Positions 5,881 to 6,665 of a stretch of DNA of 6,665 nt are shown here, piece by piece; the first letter of the stretch is position 1; each line of letters starts with the position of its first letter. The translations under genes were made by a program, and so were the position numbers. Source of the DNA: UBA1388 sp964555515. GTDB taxonomy: Bacteria > Patescibacteriota > Microgenomatia > UBA1400 > PJMF01. Where the stretch lies: the NCBI GenBank assembly GCA_964555515.1, contig CAZKSJ010000042.1:1-6665 (forward strand), in the 5' to 3' direction. The notes under the pieces are model-generated. The model had not been told where the DNA came from. It ran no database searches and saw nothing but the letters and a program-made list of their open reading frames with translations.

Positions 5881-6665
5881 CTATTCTTTATCTTCTTTGA
5901 GCGTCAACGCCACCGCAGCGACTTGGTCGGTATCTTTGAGACGCATCAAAATTACGCCCTGCGTTGGTCTGGTCAAGATTGGAACTGATTTTTTGGTTAA
6001 TGGCAGTTTGATGGTTTGACCAAGAGAACTTGAGATTACCAACTCGTCATGATCACTCGTGACTTTGCGGGCAGTCACGACGTTACCAGTGCGTTTGGTG
6101 ATGTCGGCTACTTTGACGCCCATACCAGAGCGTTTTTGAACAGGGTATTGATCCAAGAGTGTGCGTTTGCCCATCCCCTTTTCGGTCATCACCAGTAACT
6201 GATGGCTGCTGTCAGCTGCCTCACCAGGAGCAATCGCTTCTACACCCACCACATAATCTGTACCACGGAGGGTAATGCCTTTGACACCTTTTGTATCGCG
6301 TTGGGAAGATTTGACTTCTTTTTCGGTGAAACGAATCGATTTGCCCTCATGGGTGATGAGCATAATGTCATCTTTACCAGAAGTCAGTTTGCCCCAGACC
6401 AACTCGTCAGTTTTGTTGAGGGTAATGGCAATAATGCCATTTTGACGGATGTTATCGTACAATTTGACGGGAGTTTTTTTGATTAAACCCTGACGAGTGG
6501 CGAGGGTGATGTATCGATCTGCATCCGCCTTTTCATCTATTGCCAAGATTGACTGGACATTTTCTCCCGACTTAAGGCTGAGCAAGTTGACAATCGCGCT
6601 GCCCTTGGCTTGGCGTGAAGCTTCTGGCACTTCAAACGCACGGATTTTGAAGACCCGGCCTTGGT
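5881..6665 (-). CDS. gyrA: DNA gyrase subunit A, C-terminal domain (partial, 5' end outside window)
   Basis: This is the C-terminal DNA-wrapping domain of GyrA, the breakage-reunion subunit of gyrase, which introduces negative supercoils in the cytoplasm. About 260 residues are visible. The frame stays open to the window edge, so the GTG at 6630 is an internal Val codon (FEVPEASRQAKG) and not a start. Family signatures seen are GRVFKIRAFEVPEASRQAKG with AIVNLL just after it, then beta-pinwheel blade repeats: GKSIRFTEKEV followed by QRDTKGVKGITL (a GyrA-box-like motif), KRSGMGVKVADI, and a last blade TRPTQGVILMRL. It ends in LKEDKE and TAG, so there is no long acidic tail. The catalytic Tyr domain lies beyond the edge. 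ParC is the main alternative, but the regular blade motifs favour GyrA. GC is about 50-57% in sampled stretches, higher than most of the hydrolase catalytic region downstream. Confidence 0.93.
   Translation of the reverse strand, partial: QGRVFKIRAFEVPEASRQAKGSAIVNLLSLKSGENVQSILAIDEKADADRYITLATRQGLIKKTPVKLYDNIRQNGIIAITLNKTDELVWGKLTSGKDDIMLITHEGKSIRFTEKEVKSSQRDTKGVKGITLRGTDYVVGVEAIAPGEAADSSHQLLVMTEKGMGKRTLLDQYPVQKRSGMGVKVADITKRTGNVVTARKVTSDHDELVISSSLGQTIKLPLTKKSVPILTRPTQGVILMRLKDTDQVAAVALTLKEDKE

Noticed and set aside
6628..6630. GTG as the start of a separate gene at the right edge
   Set aside because: The frame continues upstream to the window edge with conserved GyrA sequence (GRVFKIRAFE), so GTG is an internal codon.

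Overview
The window reads as a piece of a bacterial chromosome that uses the standard code: TGA, TAG and TAA all end convincing reading frames. The gene style (small membrane-anchored surface proteins with Thr-Pro linkers, cohesin-like and dockerin-like modules, a Cys-rich module and an LPATG sorting signal) resembles what is known from Candidate Phyla Radiation bacteria, especially Microgenomates. That placement is inference; the window holds no rRNA or other strong phylogenetic marker except a partial gyrA.

All well-supported genes lie on the minus strand, so transcription runs from the right edge to the left. At the right (5881-6665) is the C-terminal DNA-wrapping domain of GyrA, whose 5' part lies outside the window. 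A 131-base gap (5750-5880) follows with a possible promoter very close to the next start. Four tightly packed genes come next: a secreted clan-A-type glycoside hydrolase ending in a dockerin (3374-5749); a membrane-anchored protein carrying both a cohesin-like domain and a dockerin, joined by a Thr-Pro minisatellite linker (1979-3373); a small membrane-anchored cohesin-like protein (1392-1982); and a cohesin-like protein with an LPATG sorting signal (122-1348). The first junction is a stop directly followed by a start (TAGATG), the second is a 4-base ATGA overlap, and the third is a 43-base gap. This strongly suggests one operon. A weak short ORF on the plus strand (20-136) converges on the end of the last gene.

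The simplest reading is a compact cellulosome-like surface system. The hydrolase carries a dockerin, the second protein can act as an adaptor because it has both a cohesin and a dockerin, and the third and fourth offer more cohesins on the membrane and possibly on a sortase-attached surface layer. Two-tier assembly (enzyme to adaptor to anchor) is inferred from domain order alone; pairing specificity cannot be read from sequence. The hydrolase gene is compositionally patchy: catalytic and dockerin segments are clearly AT-richer than the repeat domain between them, which suggests domain shuffling.
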